Below are positions 16,624-25,925 of a DNA stretch of 64,000 nucleotides, piece by piece. Position 1 is the first letter of the stretch; every line of letters starts with the position of its first letter. The stretch is from Scleromatobacter humisilvae (lineage in GTDB: Bacteria; Pseudomonadota; Gammaproteobacteria; Burkholderiales; Burkholderiaceae_C): NCBI RefSeq assembly GCF_023231945.1, contig NZ_JAJLJH010000011.1, positions 1 to 64,000 on the forward strand, in the 5' to 3' direction. Below the pieces are notes generated by a model. It saw only the letters and a list, made by a program, of their open reading frames with translations, ran no database searches and was not told where the DNA came from. The position numbers and the translations under genes are program-made.

Positions 16624-17505
16624 CTAGCGCTTTTGGCAAACCCCGCAGAAAAACGTCGCGCGCTGGCCCTGGACGATACGGCGCACCGCCGTGCCGCAGG
16701 TATTGCAGGGCTGGCCGGCGCGACCGTAGACCTGGGCGCTGTCCTGGTAGTGGCCGGCGGCGCCGTTGGCGCTGAAGTCGCGCAGCGTCGAGCCGCCGGC
16801 CTCGATCGCGTGCCGCAGCACCCGGCGCACCGCGGACAGCAGGCGCGCCGCGCGCGGCCGGCTGATCTTGTTGGACGGCGTGCGCGGGTCGATGCGCGCC
16901 AGGTGCAGCGCCTCGCACGCGTAGATGTTGCCGGCGCCCACCACCAGCTCGCCCGACAGCAGCGCCGCCTTCACGGGCGTGCGCCGCGCCTGCAGACCGG
17001 CATGGAAGCCGGCCTCGTCCAGCGCCGGATCGAATGGCTCGGGGCCCAGCGTCGACAACAGCTTGCGCGCCGGCTCGGCCTCCAGCGATGGCGACCAGAC
17101 GACGGCGCCGAAACGCCGCGGGTCGATCAGCCAGAGGTCGCCGCGGTCGGTCACGAGGCGGAAATGCTCGTGCGGCGCACGTTCGGACGGCGCCTCGCCG
17201 AGCGACAGCGCGCCCGACATGCCGAGGTGGATCAGCAAGCCGCCGGCATCCGCGGGCGTCGGCGACGAGGTCCGCGGCAGGCCCGGCAGATGCTCGGCCG
17301 ACGCATCCGCCGCGCGCGACAAGGGCAGCCACAGGTACTTGCCGCGCCGCGACATCTCGCCGCAGACGGTGCCCGCGAGCGCGCCCGGATCGCGGCCCAG
17401 CGGCCAGCGCAGCGGCAGGCCCATCCGGACGTCGAGCACCCGCGCATCCAGCAATCCGCCCGCAACGCTGCGGCGCGTAACTTCGACCTCTGGCAACTCG
17501 GGCAT
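16624..17505 (-). CDS. mutM: Formamidopyrimidine-DNA glycosylase (Fpg/MutM)
   Basis: Excises 8-oxoguanine and formamidopyrimidines with beta/delta lyase activity. The 293-aa product begins M-P2-E3-LPEVE (Pro2 nucleophile, Glu3), has K56 in SRRGKYLWL, the H2TH region with VGAGNIYACEALH, and the C-terminal zinc finger CNTC...CGVC. It is longer than the usual ~270 aa because of a loop of about 25 residues after LWLPL (residues 61-89, SRAADASAEHLPGL..) before LIHLGMSG. It is divergent from the TPR gene at 17548 with a 42-bp gap that must hold both promoters. Confidence 0.96.
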   Translation of the reverse strand: MPELPEVEVTRRSVAGGLLDARVLDVRMGLPLRWPLGRDPGALAGTVCGEMSRRGKYLWLPLSRAADASAEHLPGLPRTSSPTPADAGGLLIHLGMSGALSLGEAPSERAPHEHFRLVTDRGDLWLIDPRRFGAVVWSPSLEAEPARKLLSTLGPEPFDPALDEAGFHAGLQARRTPVKAALLSGELVVGAGNIYACEALHLARIDPRTPSNKISRPRAARLLSAVRRVLRHAIEAGGSTLRDFSANGAAGHYQDSAQVYGRAGQPCNTCGTAVRRIVQGQRATFFCGVCQKR

Positions 17506-17547
17506 GGTGTTTTCTCGGGGCCTAGAATGGACTGATATGGAGCGGCG

Positions 17548-19527
17548 ATGCGGCAAAGACAAGGCTTGAAGCGAATCACCCGGGCACTGGCGGGTCTCGG
17601 CCTGGCGCTGCTCGTGCCCGTCGGTGCCGGGGCCCAGCAGAACAACGCCGCCCTGCCGCCCGCCGGACCGGCGTCCGTGCCCACCGTCGCCCTGCCGCCG
17701 CCGCCCGCCGTCGACAACTCCTATCTCGACGGCCGCCTGTTGTACCAGTTGTTGCAAGCAGAGTTCGCGCTGCGCGAGGGCGAGGCGGGTGACGCCGTCG
17801 AGCTGATGCTGCAGGCCGCGCGCCAGAACAAGGACGACGCGCTCTATCGGCGCGCGCTGCAGATCGCGATGGAGGCGGGCGCGGGCGACAAGGCGCTGAG
17901 CATCACGCGCAGCTGGCGCCAGACGATGCCCAAGTCGACCGAGGCGCTGCGCACCGAGATCCAGCTGCTGATCGCGTTCGACCGCGTCCCCGACACCGCC
18001 GAGCCGCTGAAGCAGCTGCTGTCGCTGAGCACGCCGGCCGAACGCGCGGCGCTGATCTCCAGCCTGCCGCGCGCGCAGCAGCGCGCCAAGGACAAGGCCG
18101 CCGCCGCGGAGCAGTTCCGCGAGCTGCTGCAGCCGTACATGGACGTGCCCGACACCCGCACCGCCGCGCGCGTGGCCCTTGGCCGCATCCGCCTGAACCA
18201 GGGCCAGCCGGTCTTCGCGCTGGACCTGGCGGCGCAGGCGCAGGAACAGGATCCGAAGTCGCTGCAGCCGGTGCTGCTGGCCCTCGACGTGATGAACGCC
18301 GCGAGCGACGGTTCCCAGGCCCGCGCCCCGGCGGACGCGGCCAGCGCACCGGCAGCGCCCGCCAAGGGCTCGGCGTCGTCGACCGAACTGATCGCCAAGG
18401 CCGAGGTGATCGTGCGGCGCTACCTGGCGCAGCCCGACACCGAGCCCGTGGTGCGCCAGGCCTACGCCAGCGTGCTGGCGACGCAGCAACGCCTTACTGA
18501 CGCCGCCGAGCAGCTGCGCCTGGCCGTCAAGGACAAGCCGAAGCAGGCCCAGCTGTGGCTCGCCCTCGGCGAGATCGACCTCGAGCTGCACGATCCGGTC
18601 AGCGCCGACTCGGACCTCAAGCAGGCCCTCGCGCTGGTGACGGCCCAGGCCACGGAGGAAGCCGCCGCACGGAAGGCAGCCGGCGCCGCCGACATCGTGG
18701 TCACCGACGACGACGACAGCCCCACCGCCACGCCAGCCGATGCGGATGCCGCGAATCCGGTGCGTCTCGCGCACGTGCAGTTGCTGCTGGCCCGCGCCGC
18801 GGAACAGCGCCACGACGACGCCGCGGCCGCCAAGTGGCTGGCCCAGGTCGATGCCAAGGAGGCCGACCTGCAGGTCGTCTCGCTGCGCGCCGGCCTGCTG
18901 GCGCGCCAGGGCAAGCTGGCCGAGGCGCTGAAGCTGATCCGCAGTGCCAACGCCACCACGCCGGCCGAACAGCGCTACAAGCTGCTCACCGAGGTGCAGC
19001 TACTGCTCGACGAGAAGAAGCTGACGGAAGCGCGCGAGGTCCTGAACAAGGCCAACGCGGAGAATCCCGACGACGTCGATCTCGTCTACCAGGAGGCGAT
19101 GGTCGACGAGCGCCTGAATCGGCTCGACGAGATGGAGAAGCTGCTGCGCCGCATCCTCGTGCTGCAGCCCGACAACTCGCAGGCGCTGAACGCGCTCGGC
19201 TACTCGCTGGCCGACCGCAACCTGCGGCTGGACGAGGCGCTGACGATGGTCAAGCAGGCGCACGAGCTGTCGCCTGCCGACCCGTTCATCGTCGACAGCC
19301 TCGGCTGGGTCGAGTACCGCATGGGCCACTTCGACGCCGCCGCCACGCTGCTCGCGCAGGCCTATTCGTCGCGCAAGGACACCGAGATCGCCGCCCACCT
19401 CGGCGAGGCGCTGTGGGCCGACGGCAAGCACGACGAGGCGGCGCGCGTGCTGCGCGACGCGCACAAGCTCGACGCAAGCAACGAGGTGCTCAAGCAGACG
19501 ATGAGCCGGTTGAAGGTCGCTCCGTGA
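17548..19527 (+). CDS. Secreted tetratricopeptide-repeat protein
   Basis: A 659-aa protein with a Sec signal peptide (LKRITRALAGLGLALLVPVGAGAQ, about residues 7-30) and a Pro-rich linker, then tandem TPR helices across the whole length (e.g. LLYQLLQAEFALREGEAGDAVELMLQAARQ; DNSQALNALGYSLADRNLRLDEALTM; DPFIVDSLGWVEYRMGHFDAAATLLAQAY). The last pair is typical of TPR proteins encoded just upstream of lolB in beta- and gammaproteobacteria. Its stop overlaps the lolB GTG start (GTGA), so the two are coupled. A periplasmic scaffolding role in lipoprotein or outer-membrane assembly is inferred only from that context. Confidence 0.85.
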   Translation: MRQRQGLKRITRALAGLGLALLVPVGAGAQQNNAALPPAGPASVPTVALPPPPAVDNSYLDGRLLYQLLQAEFALREGEAGDAVELMLQAARQNKDDALYRRALQIAMEAGAGDKALSITRSWRQTMPKSTEALRTEIQLLIAFDRVPDTAEPLKQLLSLSTPAERAALISSLPRAQQRAKDKAAAAEQFRELLQPYMDVPDTRTAARVALGRIRLNQGQPVFALDLAAQAQEQDPKSLQPVLLALDVMNAASDGSQARAPADAASAPAAPAKGSASSTELIAKAEVIVRRYLAQPDTEPVVRQAYASVLATQQRLTDAAEQLRLAVKDKPKQAQLWLALGEIDLELHDPVSADSDLKQALALVTAQATEEAAARKAAGAADIVVTDDDDSPTATPADADAANPVRLAHVQLLLARAAEQRHDDAAAAKWLAQVDAKEADLQVVSLRAGLLARQGKLAEALKLIRSANATTPAEQRYKLLTEVQLLLDEKKLTEAREVLNKANAENPDDVDLVYQEAMVDERLNRLDEMEKLLRRILVLQPDNSQALNALGYSLADRNLRLDEALTMVKQAHELSPADPFIVDSLGWVEYRMGHFDAAATLLAQAYSSRKDTEIAAHLGEALWADGKHDEAARVLRDAHKLDASNEVLKQTMSRLKVAP

Positions 19528-20114
19528 AGTTGCCGTTTGCGAGCGCCGGCGCGCTGGCGCTCACGCTGCTGTTGCAGGCGTGCGCCACCCATCCGCCTCC
19601 GCTGCCGGGCCACGTCTATGCGGGCCGGCTCGCGGTCCGCACCGACGCGGCGCCCGGCCTGCCGGCGCGGTCGATGAGCGGCCAGTTCGAGTTGAGCGGC
19701 AATGCGTCCAGCGGCCAGCTGATCCTCACCAGCCCGATCGGCACGACCGTCGCGCGGGCGCGCTGGTCGGATCCGGCCGGAGCGCAGGGCGCGCCGTCGA
19801 CGATCGAGCTCGAGGCCGACGGCACCACGACGCACTACGCGACGCTGGAAGAGATGGTGCAGCGCGCGATCGGCGACCAGTTGCCGCTGCCGGCGATGTT
19901 CGACTGGCTCGCCGGCCATCCGTGGCCCGATGCGCCGGCGCAGCGCGCGGCCGACGGCGGCTCGTTCGACCAGCTCGGCTGGCACGTCGACCTGTCGCAG
20001 CTCGCCGACAACCGGCTGATCGACGCGCAGCGCCCGCTGCCCGCGCCGACGCTGCACGTGCGCGTCAAGCTCGACGCGGCCGAACCCGCGGCGTCCGCCG
20101 CATCCGCTGCCTGA
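19524..20114 (+). CDS. lolB: Outer-membrane lipoprotein receptor LolB
   Basis: LolB takes lipoproteins from the periplasmic carrier LolA and inserts them into the outer membrane. The 196-aa product starts with GTG, has a lipoprotein signal with lipobox LLQA-C20, and the LolB pattern of GRLAVRTD..., MSGQFELSGNASSGQLILTSPIGTT, and ELEADGTTTHYATLEEMVQRAIGDQLPLPAMFDWLAG. The C-terminus ends in an Ala-rich tail. The start overlaps the TPR gene stop by 4 bp and ispE follows 2 bp later, as commonly seen in this order. Confidence 0.93.
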   Translation: MKLPFASAGALALTLLLQACATHPPPLPGHVYAGRLAVRTDAAPGLPARSMSGQFELSGNASSGQLILTSPIGTTVARARWSDPAGAQGAPSTIELEADGTTTHYATLEEMVQRAIGDQLPLPAMFDWLAGHPWPDAPAQRAADGGSFDQLGWHVDLSQLADNRLIDAQRPLPAPTLHVRVKLDAAEPAASAASAA

Positions 20115-20116
20115 CC

Positions 20117-20989
20117 ATGGCCGTCAAAGCCTTCTACGACCTGCCGGCCCCGGCCAAGCTGAACCTGTTCCTGCACATCACCGGGCGGCGCGCCGACGGC
20201 TACCACCTGCTGCAGTCCGTCTTCGTGCTGATCGACTGGGCCGACACGCTGCACGTCGAGCGCCGCGACGACGGCCTGCTGCGCCGGCACGACCTGGGCC
20301 CGGCGCTGCCCGCCGACGACCTGAGCCTGCGCGCCGCGCGCGCGCTGCAGCAGGCCAGCGGCTGCACGTTCGGGGCCGACATCTCGGTGCTGAAGAACGT
20401 GCCCTGGGGCGCCGGCATGGGCGGCGGCAGCTCCGACGCCGCCACCGTGCTGCTGGCGCTCAACCGGCTGTGGAACCTGAACCTGCCGCGCGCGCGGCTG
20501 CTGGAACTGGCCACGCCGCTGGGCGCCGACGTGCCCTTCTTCGTCGGCGGCGACAACGCGTTTGTCGAGGGCATCGGCGAGAAGCTGACGCCCATCGAGT
20601 GGCCGCCGCGCCGCTACGCCGTGGTGAAGCCCGCAGAAAGCCTGGGAACCGCAGGCATCTTTTCTCATCCGGACTTGGCACGCGACACGGAGCCTGCTAC
20701 ACTAGCGGGCTCTGTTGCACAGTTGAATGCGCAGCACGAAGACGGTAAGGCGTTCGGTCGGAACGACCTCCAGCCGGTGGCCCAGGCCTTGTGCCCGCCC
20801 ATCGCGCAGGTGGCACACTGGCTGGAAACGCGGTTCGGCAACAGCCGGATGACCGGCTCGGGCAGCGCGGTGTTCGCAACGGTCGGCGCCGAAGGCGTTT
20901 CGTGGTCGGAGGGCGAGTTGCCCGTCGGCTGGAACGGCCGGATGTGCTGCAGTTTGGCTCATCACCCATTGCGGGGCTGGGCAGACTGA
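20117..20989 (+). CDS. ispE: 4-diphosphocytidyl-2-C-methyl-D-erythritol kinase
   Basis: Fourth step of the MEP pathway to isoprenoids: phosphorylates CDP-methylerythritol at the 2-OH with ATP. A 290-aa GHMP kinase: K14 in PAPAKLNLFLH, ATP-binding glycine loop PWGAGMGGGSSDAA at 96-109, catalytic Asp in GADVPFFVGG, and the third motif MTGSGSAVFA near the C-terminus. Directly downstream of lolB (start 2 bp after its stop), followed by tRNA-Gln and prs, the standard betaproteobacterial order. Confidence 0.97.
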   Translation: MAVKAFYDLPAPAKLNLFLHITGRRADGYHLLQSVFVLIDWADTLHVERRDDGLLRRHDLGPALPADDLSLRAARALQQASGCTFGADISVLKNVPWGAGMGGGSSDAATVLLALNRLWNLNLPRARLLELATPLGADVPFFVGGDNAFVEGIGEKLTPIEWPPRRYAVVKPAESLGTAGIFSHPDLARDTEPATLAGSVAQLNAQHEDGKAFGRNDLQPVAQALCPPIAQVAHWLETRFGNSRMTGSGSAVFATVGAEGVSWSEGELPVGWNGRMCCSLAHHPLRGWAD

Positions 20990-21030
20990 GAGAGAGTTCG
21001 AGGGTTCGGCTTCACGGCTGGATCCTGTGT

Positions 21031-21107
21031 AGGGGAGTCGCCAAGTTGGTTAAGGCATCGGATTTTGATTCCGACATGCGAAGGTTCGAATCCTTCTTCC
21101 CCTGCCA
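21031..21107 (+). tRNA. tRNA-Gln (UUG)
   Basis: A 77-nt cloverleaf with encoded CCA: acceptor AGGGGAG/TTCCCCT, D arm GCC..GGC, anticodon loop TTTTGAT giving anticodon UUG, T arm GAAGG-TTCGAAT-CCTTC, discriminator G as in tRNA-Gln. It lies between ispE and prs, a conserved place for this tRNA in betaproteobacteria. Confidence 0.97.
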
Positions 21108-21211
21108 AATGTCCCTGCCCGGCGTCACCGGATGACGCCGCGGTTCTAGAAGCTGGTCGCAAGGGCCGGCACCCGGTCTCGCTGCGCACCCGTCCTCACG
21201 GAGTCTCCGAC

Positions 21212-22174
21212 GTGCTGTTCAACACGGTCCTGTTCACAGGCAACGCGAATCCTGTGCTCGCGCAGGAAATCGCCACTCAACTCGGTTCGGAGCTGGGCAA
21301 GGCCAAGGTCGGCCGCTTCTCCGACGGTGAGTGCGACGTCGAGATCCACCAGAACGTCCGCGCCCGCGACGTCTTCGTCGTCCAGTCCACCGGGGCGCCG
21401 ACGAACGAGAACGTGATGGAGCTGCTGATCATGGTCGATGCGTTGAAGCGCGCCAGCGCGCGCCGCATCACCGCCGTGATCCCCTACTTCGGCTACGCCC
21501 GCCAGGATCGCCGCTCGCGCTCCACGCGCGTGCCCATCTCGGCCAAGGTCGTCGCCAACCTGCTGCAGACCGTCGGCGTCGAGCGCCTGCTCACGATGGA
21601 CTTGCACGCCGACCAGATCCAGGGCTTCTTCGACATCCCCGTGGACAACATCTACGCGTCGCCGGTGCTGCTGACCGACGTGAAGTCGAAGAACTACCAG
21701 GATCTCGTGGTCGTCTCGCCGGACGTCGGCGGCGTCGTGCGCGCCCGCGCGCTGGCCAAGCAGCTCGGCTGCGACCTGGCCATCATCGACAAGCGCCGCC
21801 CGAAGGCCAACGTCTCCGAGGTGATGCACGTCATCGGCGACATCGACGGCCGCAACTGCGTGATCATGGACGACATGATCGACACCGCCGGCACGCTCGT
21901 GAAGGCCGCCGAGGTGCTGAAGGATCGCGGCGCCAAGAGCGTCTACGCGTATTGCACGCACCCTGTCTTCTCCGGCCCGGCCGTCGAACGCATCAAGAAT
22001 TCGGCGCTCGACGAGGTCGTCATCACCAACACGCTGCCGTTGTCCGACGCCGGCAAGGCCTGCAAGAAGATCCGCCAGTTGTCGGTGGCCTTCCTGTTCG
22101 CCGAGACCATCCGCCGCATTTCCGACGGCGAATCGGTCACCTCCCTCTTTGCGGAACAGAACAACAACTTCTGA
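21212..22174 (+). CDS. prs: Ribose-phosphate pyrophosphokinase (PRPP synthetase)
   Basis: Makes PRPP from ribose 5-phosphate and ATP for purine, pyrimidine, NAD, His and Trp synthesis. The 320-aa product begins at GTG 21212 (GGAG about 8 nt upstream), reading [13 protein letters not shown]. It shows [12 protein letters not shown], the ATP-loop [21 protein letters not shown], and the PRPP-binding signature [13 protein letters not shown]. The C-terminal SVTSLFAE is the family's regulatory end. rplY follows, a common pairing. Confidence 0.97.
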   Translation: MLFNTVLFTGNANPVLAQEIATQLGSELGKAKVGRFSDGECDVEIHQNVRARDVFVVQSTGAPTNENVMELLIMVDALKRASARRITAVIPYFGYARQDRRSRSTRVPISAKVVANLLQTVGVERLLTMDLHADQIQGFFDIPVDNIYASPVLLTDVKSKNYQDLVVVSPDVGGVVRARALAKQLGCDLAIIDKRRPKANVSEVMHVIGDIDGRNCVIMDDMIDTAGTLVKAAEVLKDRGAKSVYAYCTHPVFSGPAVERIKNSALDEVVITNTLPLSDAGKACKKIRQLSVAFLFAETIRRISDGESVTSLFAEQNNNF

Positions 22175-22280
22175 TCCGCATTTCCCGATCCTTCGGCCGT
22201 CCGCCCACGAGCGGAGAAGCGGTGGCTGGATCGTCTTTACCGGGCGCCTGGTCGCGGGGCCCAACCAAATGGAGTTTCAC

Positions 22281-22991
22281 ATGAAGTTCACCGCCTATGA
22301 GCGCAGCCTGCAGGGGACCGGAGCGAGCCGCCGCCTGCGTCTGTCCGGCAAGGTTCCCGGCATCGTCTACGGCGCCGGCGAGCCGCAAATGATCGAACTC
22401 GATCACAACGCTCTCTACTTCGCGCTGAAGAAGGAAGCCTTCCACTCGTCCGTCCTCGAGATGGAACTGGGTGGCAAGACCGCGCAGGTCCTGCTGCGCG
22501 ACTTCCAGATGCACGCGTACAAGCAGATCGTCCAGCACATCGACTTCCAGCGCGTCGACGCCAACACGCGTCTGCGCAAGAAGGTGCCGCTGCACTTCGA
22601 AGGCGAAGAGAACTCGCCGGCCGTCAAGACCGACAACTGCGTCGTCAACCACGTCGCCACCATCGTCGAAGTGGAATGCCTGGCCACCGCGCTGCCGGAA
22701 TTCATCGCCGTCGACCTGAGCGGCCTGGTCAAGGGCAAGTCGCTGCACGTGTCCGACCTGAAGTTCCCGGCCGGCATCAAGGCCGTGCGCCACGGCACGC
22801 AGAACCCGGTCGTCGTCTCGGTCGCCGAGCCGAAGGTCAACGCTGAAGACGCCGCCGCCGAAGCCGCTGCCGCGGAAGCCGCTGCTGCTGCCGCCGCCGC
22901 CGCGCCCAAGGGCAAGGGCGGCAAGGCCGCTCCGGCCAAGCCCGCTGCCGGCGCCGCCGCCGCCCCGGCCGCCGCTGCCAAGAAGAAGTGA
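22281..22991 (+). CDS. rplY: Large ribosomal subunit protein bL25 / Ctc
   Basis: Binds 5S rRNA in the large subunit. A 236-aa long (Ctc/TL5-type) form: the L25 domain at residues 1-95 ([31 protein letters not shown]) and the beta-rich TL5 C-domain to about 195, then an Ala/Lys/Pro-rich low-complexity tail ([32 protein letters not shown]). The ATG at 22281 has GGAG 7 nt upstream. A strong terminator follows. Confidence 0.96.
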   Translation: MKFTAYERSLQGTGASRRLRLSGKVPGIVYGAGEPQMIELDHNALYFALKKEAFHSSVLEMELGGKTAQVLLRDFQMHAYKQIVQHIDFQRVDANTRLRKKVPLHFEGEENSPAVKTDNCVVNHVATIVEVECLATALPEFIAVDLSGLVKGKSLHVSDLKFPAGIKAVRHGTQNPVVVSVAEPKVNAEDAAAEAAAAEAAAAAAAAAPKGKGGKAAPAKPAAGAAAAPAAAAKKK

Positions 22992-23029
22992 TCTCGCGCG
23001 GCGACGGCCGCGCCGAGGTTTCTCTGGAG

Positions 23030-23053
23030 AGCCCCGCTTCGGCGGGGCTTTTT
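23030..23053 (+). terminator. Rho-independent terminator after rplY
   Basis: An 8-bp GC-rich stem AGCCCCGC/GCGGGGCT around a TTCG tetraloop, followed by TTTT-C-G-TTT, 38 bp after the rplY stop. It ends the lolB-ispE-tRNA-prs-rplY transcription unit and separates it from the convergent fatty acid hydroxylase gene. Confidence 0.85.
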
Positions 23054-23070
23054 CGTTTCCGGTCGGCCCG

Positions 23071-23910
23071 TCAACGCGGCGGTGCGCGGAACGGGCTCAG
23101 CAACTGTCCGGCCAGCGTCGGCGGCAGCGGGTCGGCCGCGCCGTAGACGCTCGGCAGCCGATCCCGCGGCAGGTGCCACGTGCCGAAGACGCGATCGAGC
23201 ACGGGCAGCAGCGACGCGAAGTTGCAGTCCCGCGGCACGCCGGCCTCGTGGTGATGGTGCCAGTGATGGAACGCCGGCGACGTCACGACGTGCTCCAGCG
23301 GCCCCAGTCGCACGCGCACGTTCGCGTGGACGAAGAAGGCCCAGACCGTCGTCAGCGTCAGGTAGAGCGCGGCCACCGTCTCCATGTCGCGCAGCCCGGG
23401 CTGGCGCAGGCCGAACACCAGCAGCGGCACCAGCGGCACCACGCGCGCCACCATCAGGTCGACGGGGTGCGCGCGCGTGTTGACGAGCCAGTCCAGCTCG
23501 GTCGGACTGTGGTGGATGCGGTGGAAGCGCCACAGCCAGGGCAGCGCGTGCGACGCCCGGTGCGCCCAGTAGTAGGCCGCATCGCCGATCACGATCAGCA
23601 GCGCGACGCGCAGCGCCAGCGGCAATTGCGCGACGGCCGCCATGAAACGCGCCGGCACCCAGCCGCTGACGACCCAGCTGACGGCCACCGTCGCCGCGGC
23701 GACGACGAACGCCGGCACGATGCCGCTCAGGAAGTAGTAGGCGAGGTCGACGCCGAGATCGGACCGCAGGAAGCGCTGCGACCGGACCGGCCGCAGCCGT
23801 TCGAGGACGCCGAACAGCAAGGCCATCGCCGCCAGCCAGCCGACGAGGCCCAGCACGCGCTGCGGGAGCGTCGCCGCGAGCGCCGCCCATTGCTGCAGCA
23901 GCACGCCCAC
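23071..23910 (-). CDS. Sterol desaturase / fatty acid hydroxylase family protein
   Basis: A 279-aa integral membrane di-iron oxygenase. The clustered histidine motifs are present: HRASH (117-121), HRIHH (130-134) and a FHHWHHHHE box near residue 225, which together bind the two irons. Hydrophobic helices flank them (VLGLVGWLAAMALLFGVL; YYFLSGIVPAFVVAAATVAVSWVV; LALRVALLIVIGDAAYYWA). Bacterial members hydroxylate or desaturate fatty acids, sterol-like lipids or carotenoids; the substrate here is unknown. It is separated by 13 bp from the PEP-CTERM gene on the same strand. Confidence 0.9.
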   Translation of the reverse strand: MGVLLQQWAALAATLPQRVLGLVGWLAAMALLFGVLERLRPVRSQRFLRSDLGVDLAYYFLSGIVPAFVVAAATVAVSWVVSGWVPARFMAAVAQLPLALRVALLIVIGDAAYYWAHRASHALPWLWRFHRIHHSPTELDWLVNTRAHPVDLMVARVVPLVPLLVFGLRQPGLRDMETVAALYLTLTTVWAFFVHANVRVRLGPLEHVVTSPAFHHWHHHHEAGVPRDCNFASLLPVLDRVFGTWHLPRDRLPSVYGAADPLPPTLAGQLLSPFRAPPR

Positions 23911-23923
23911 CCCGGCGCGCGCG

Positions 23924-24652
23924 TCAGCGCGGGCGACGCAGGCGCGCGACGGCCAGCGCGCCGCCCAGCGCCGCCAGCAGCATCGCCCAGCTCGAAGGTT
24001 CCGGCACCGTGGACGTCACCGTCACGTCCTTCAGCACCACGCCGTCGAGATTGAGCATCTCGGGCACCGAGCCCGGCAGGTACTGCGCGAGGAAGGTGAG
24101 TGCCTGCGACGTCGAGCTCGCCGTGAAGCTCATCGTGCTCTGCACCCACGTGCCGCTGAAGTCGTCGGCGTTGGGCGTGGTCTGCTGGCCCGTCGCCGTC
24201 TGGCCGCCGAAGCTGACCTGCCAGTCCTGCAGGAAGCCGTGGCCGTCGTGGTTGGACATCGACCAGAACGACAGCGAATAGGTGTCGCCCACGGTCAGGC
24301 CCGAGATGGTCTGCATGACGCCCTGCACGTTGACGCGAGGCAGGAAGGCATCGAGATCCTGCACGCCGAGGTAGCTGCCGCCGTCGGCGCTGGCCTGGCC
24401 CTGGAACGAGACCCAGTATTCGGCGGTCGAACCCGTGTTCAGGAAGGTCCAGCCCGTGAGCTGCGCCGAGGGGTCGCCGGCGGCGTGATCGCCACCCTGC
24501 CCCGAGGGGTTGCCGCTGGCGTCGACGAAATCCATCGAGCCGTTGACCACCAGGTTGCCGGGCGTCGAGTTGGCGACCTGCGCGAACGCCGGCGAGGCGC
24601 TGCCCAAGCCGGCCACCGCGGCCAGGACGATCAGCTTTTGTTGGAGGTTCAT
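23924..24652 (-). CDS. PEP-CTERM sorting-domain protein
   Basis: A 242-aa exported protein with an N-terminal signal (LQQKLIVLAAVAGLGSASPAFA) and a C-terminal PEP-CTERM signal VPEPSSWAMLLAALGGALAVARLRRPR split as VPEP motif, hydrophobic helix, Arg cluster, which exosortase recognises. The mature part (NLVVNGSMDF...GWTFLNTGSTAEYWVSFQGQ...) is a beta-rich domain like the DUF642/choice-of-anchor group. No exosortase or EPS genes are in this window, so sorting would rely on genes elsewhere. Confidence 0.9.
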   Translation of the reverse strand: MNLQQKLIVLAAVAGLGSASPAFAQVANSTPGNLVVNGSMDFVDASGNPSGQGGDHAAGDPSAQLTGWTFLNTGSTAEYWVSFQGQASADGGSYLGVQDLDAFLPRVNVQGVMQTISGLTVGDTYSLSFWSMSNHDGHGFLQDWQVSFGGQTATGQQTTPNADDFSGTWVQSTMSFTASSTSQALTFLAQYLPGSVPEMLNLDGVVLKDVTVTSTVPEPSSWAMLLAALGGALAVARLRRPR

Positions 24653-24770
24653 GCTGCACCCTCACGTTGTAGGTCGTGCGGCCACAGTAGTGAGGCGACT
24701 GGCGGCGGCCAATCCCTAGAGTCCGGACGTCCCCCGGTCGCTAAACTTTCGCTTCTCGACAGGAGTCCGC

Positions 24771-25076
24771 ATGTCCGCGATCGCCAAGCTCAAAGCCTCC
24801 GCCCAACTGCTCGCCGCCGCGCTGGTCGCGCTCGCGGGCGCCGCCGTGGCGGCCACCGCCGTGGGGCATGCGATCGACCCGGAGCACATCGGCCTGTGGA
24901 GCGGCCCGGAGGCGTTCTTCTTCGGCATCGTGCGCGGGGCCACCGTGCACGGCGCGCACCAGTTGCCGGCCAGCACGCTCTACATCGTCGCCGTGATGGT
25001 CGTCGGCATCTGCGGCTTCGTCGTGCGCGAGCTGCTTGGCTTCGCGCGCGCGGGGCTGGCGCGTCAGGCGCGGTAG
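24771..25076 (+). CDS. Small hypothetical membrane protein
   Basis: A 101-aa protein with two predicted membrane helices (QLLAAALVALAGAAVAATAVG, residues 12-32; LYIVAVMVVGICGFVVREL, about 70-88). GGAG precedes the ATG at 24771. Its 3' end overlaps the convergent psd gene by 13 bp. No family recognised. Confidence 0.6.
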   Translation: MSAIAKLKASAQLLAAALVALAGAAVAATAVGHAIDPEHIGLWSGPEAFFFGIVRGATVHGAHQLPASTLYIVAVMVVGICGFVVRELLGFARAGLARQAR

Positions 25077-25909
25077 TTGGCCATCTCTTCGCCGAGGCGC
25101 ACGCTGCGCGCCGGGGCCCACGCCGGGTTGAAGGCGATGTCGTCCTTCGGGAAGGTCATGATCACCGTCGACCCGAGCAGGAAGCGGCCCATTTCCTCGC
25201 CCTGCTTCAGCACGACGGTCTGGTCGTCGTAGCGCCACTCGCGGATCCTGCCGGGCCGCTTCGCGTTGACGACGCCGTGCCACACCGTCTGCATGCTGCC
25301 GACGATGGTGGCGCCCACCAGCACGAGCGACCACGGGCCGCGCGGGCCCTCGAACATGCACACGACGCGCTCGTTGCGCGCCCACAGCCCCGGCACGCCC
25401 TGCGCGGTGACCGGATTGACCGAGAACAGCGTGCCCGGCACGTGGATCATGCGCGTCAGGCGCCCGTCGCACGGCATGTGGATGCGGTGGTAGTCCTTCG
25501 GGCTGAGGTAGATCGTCGCGAAGCTGCCGTCGATGAACGGCGCGGCGAGCGACTCGTCGCCGCCCAGCAGCGCCTGCGTCGTGTACTCGTGGCCCTTGGC
25601 CTGGAAGATCGTGTGCTTGTCGATGCGGCCGAACTGGCTGATCGCGCCGTCGACCGGGCAGACCAGGTCGGCGTGGGCGATCGGCCGCATTCCCGGCTTG
25701 AGCGCGCGGGTGAAGAACTCGTTGAAGGACTTGTACGCCGCCGGGTCGGACTCGACCGCCTCGCTCATGTCGACCTTGTAGTCGCGAATGAAGTTGCGGA
25801 TCAGCCGCGTCGTGTACGCGCCCCACTCGGTGCGCGCCATGAAGCCGGCGTAGGCGGTGAGAAGGCGCTTCGGGTAGAAGTACTGCGGCAGGACGGCGAG
25901 ACTGGGCAT
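25064..25909 (-). CDS. psd: Phosphatidylserine decarboxylase proenzyme
   Basis: Converts phosphatidylserine to phosphatidylethanolamine in the inner membrane. The 281-aa proenzyme carries the self-cleavage motif LGST at 245-248, where Ser247 becomes the pyruvoyl group of the alpha subunit. Other conserved stretches are PVDGAISQFG, LSPKDYHRIHMPCDG and FEGPRGPWSLVLVGATIVGS. Length fits the E. coli-type enzyme. No pssA gene is adjacent. It is downstream of ald on the same strand, beyond a strong stem-loop. Confidence 0.96.
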   Translation of the reverse strand: MPSLAVLPQYFYPKRLLTAYAGFMARTEWGAYTTRLIRNFIRDYKVDMSEAVESDPAAYKSFNEFFTRALKPGMRPIAHADLVCPVDGAISQFGRIDKHTIFQAKGHEYTTQALLGGDESLAAPFIDGSFATIYLSPKDYHRIHMPCDGRLTRMIHVPGTLFSVNPVTAQGVPGLWARNERVVCMFEGPRGPWSLVLVGATIVGSMQTVWHGVVNAKRPGRIREWRYDDQTVVLKQGEEMGRFLLGSTVIMTFPKDDIAFNPAWAPARSVRLGEEMANYRA

Positions 25910-25925
25910 ATCCGGTCGATTTTAT

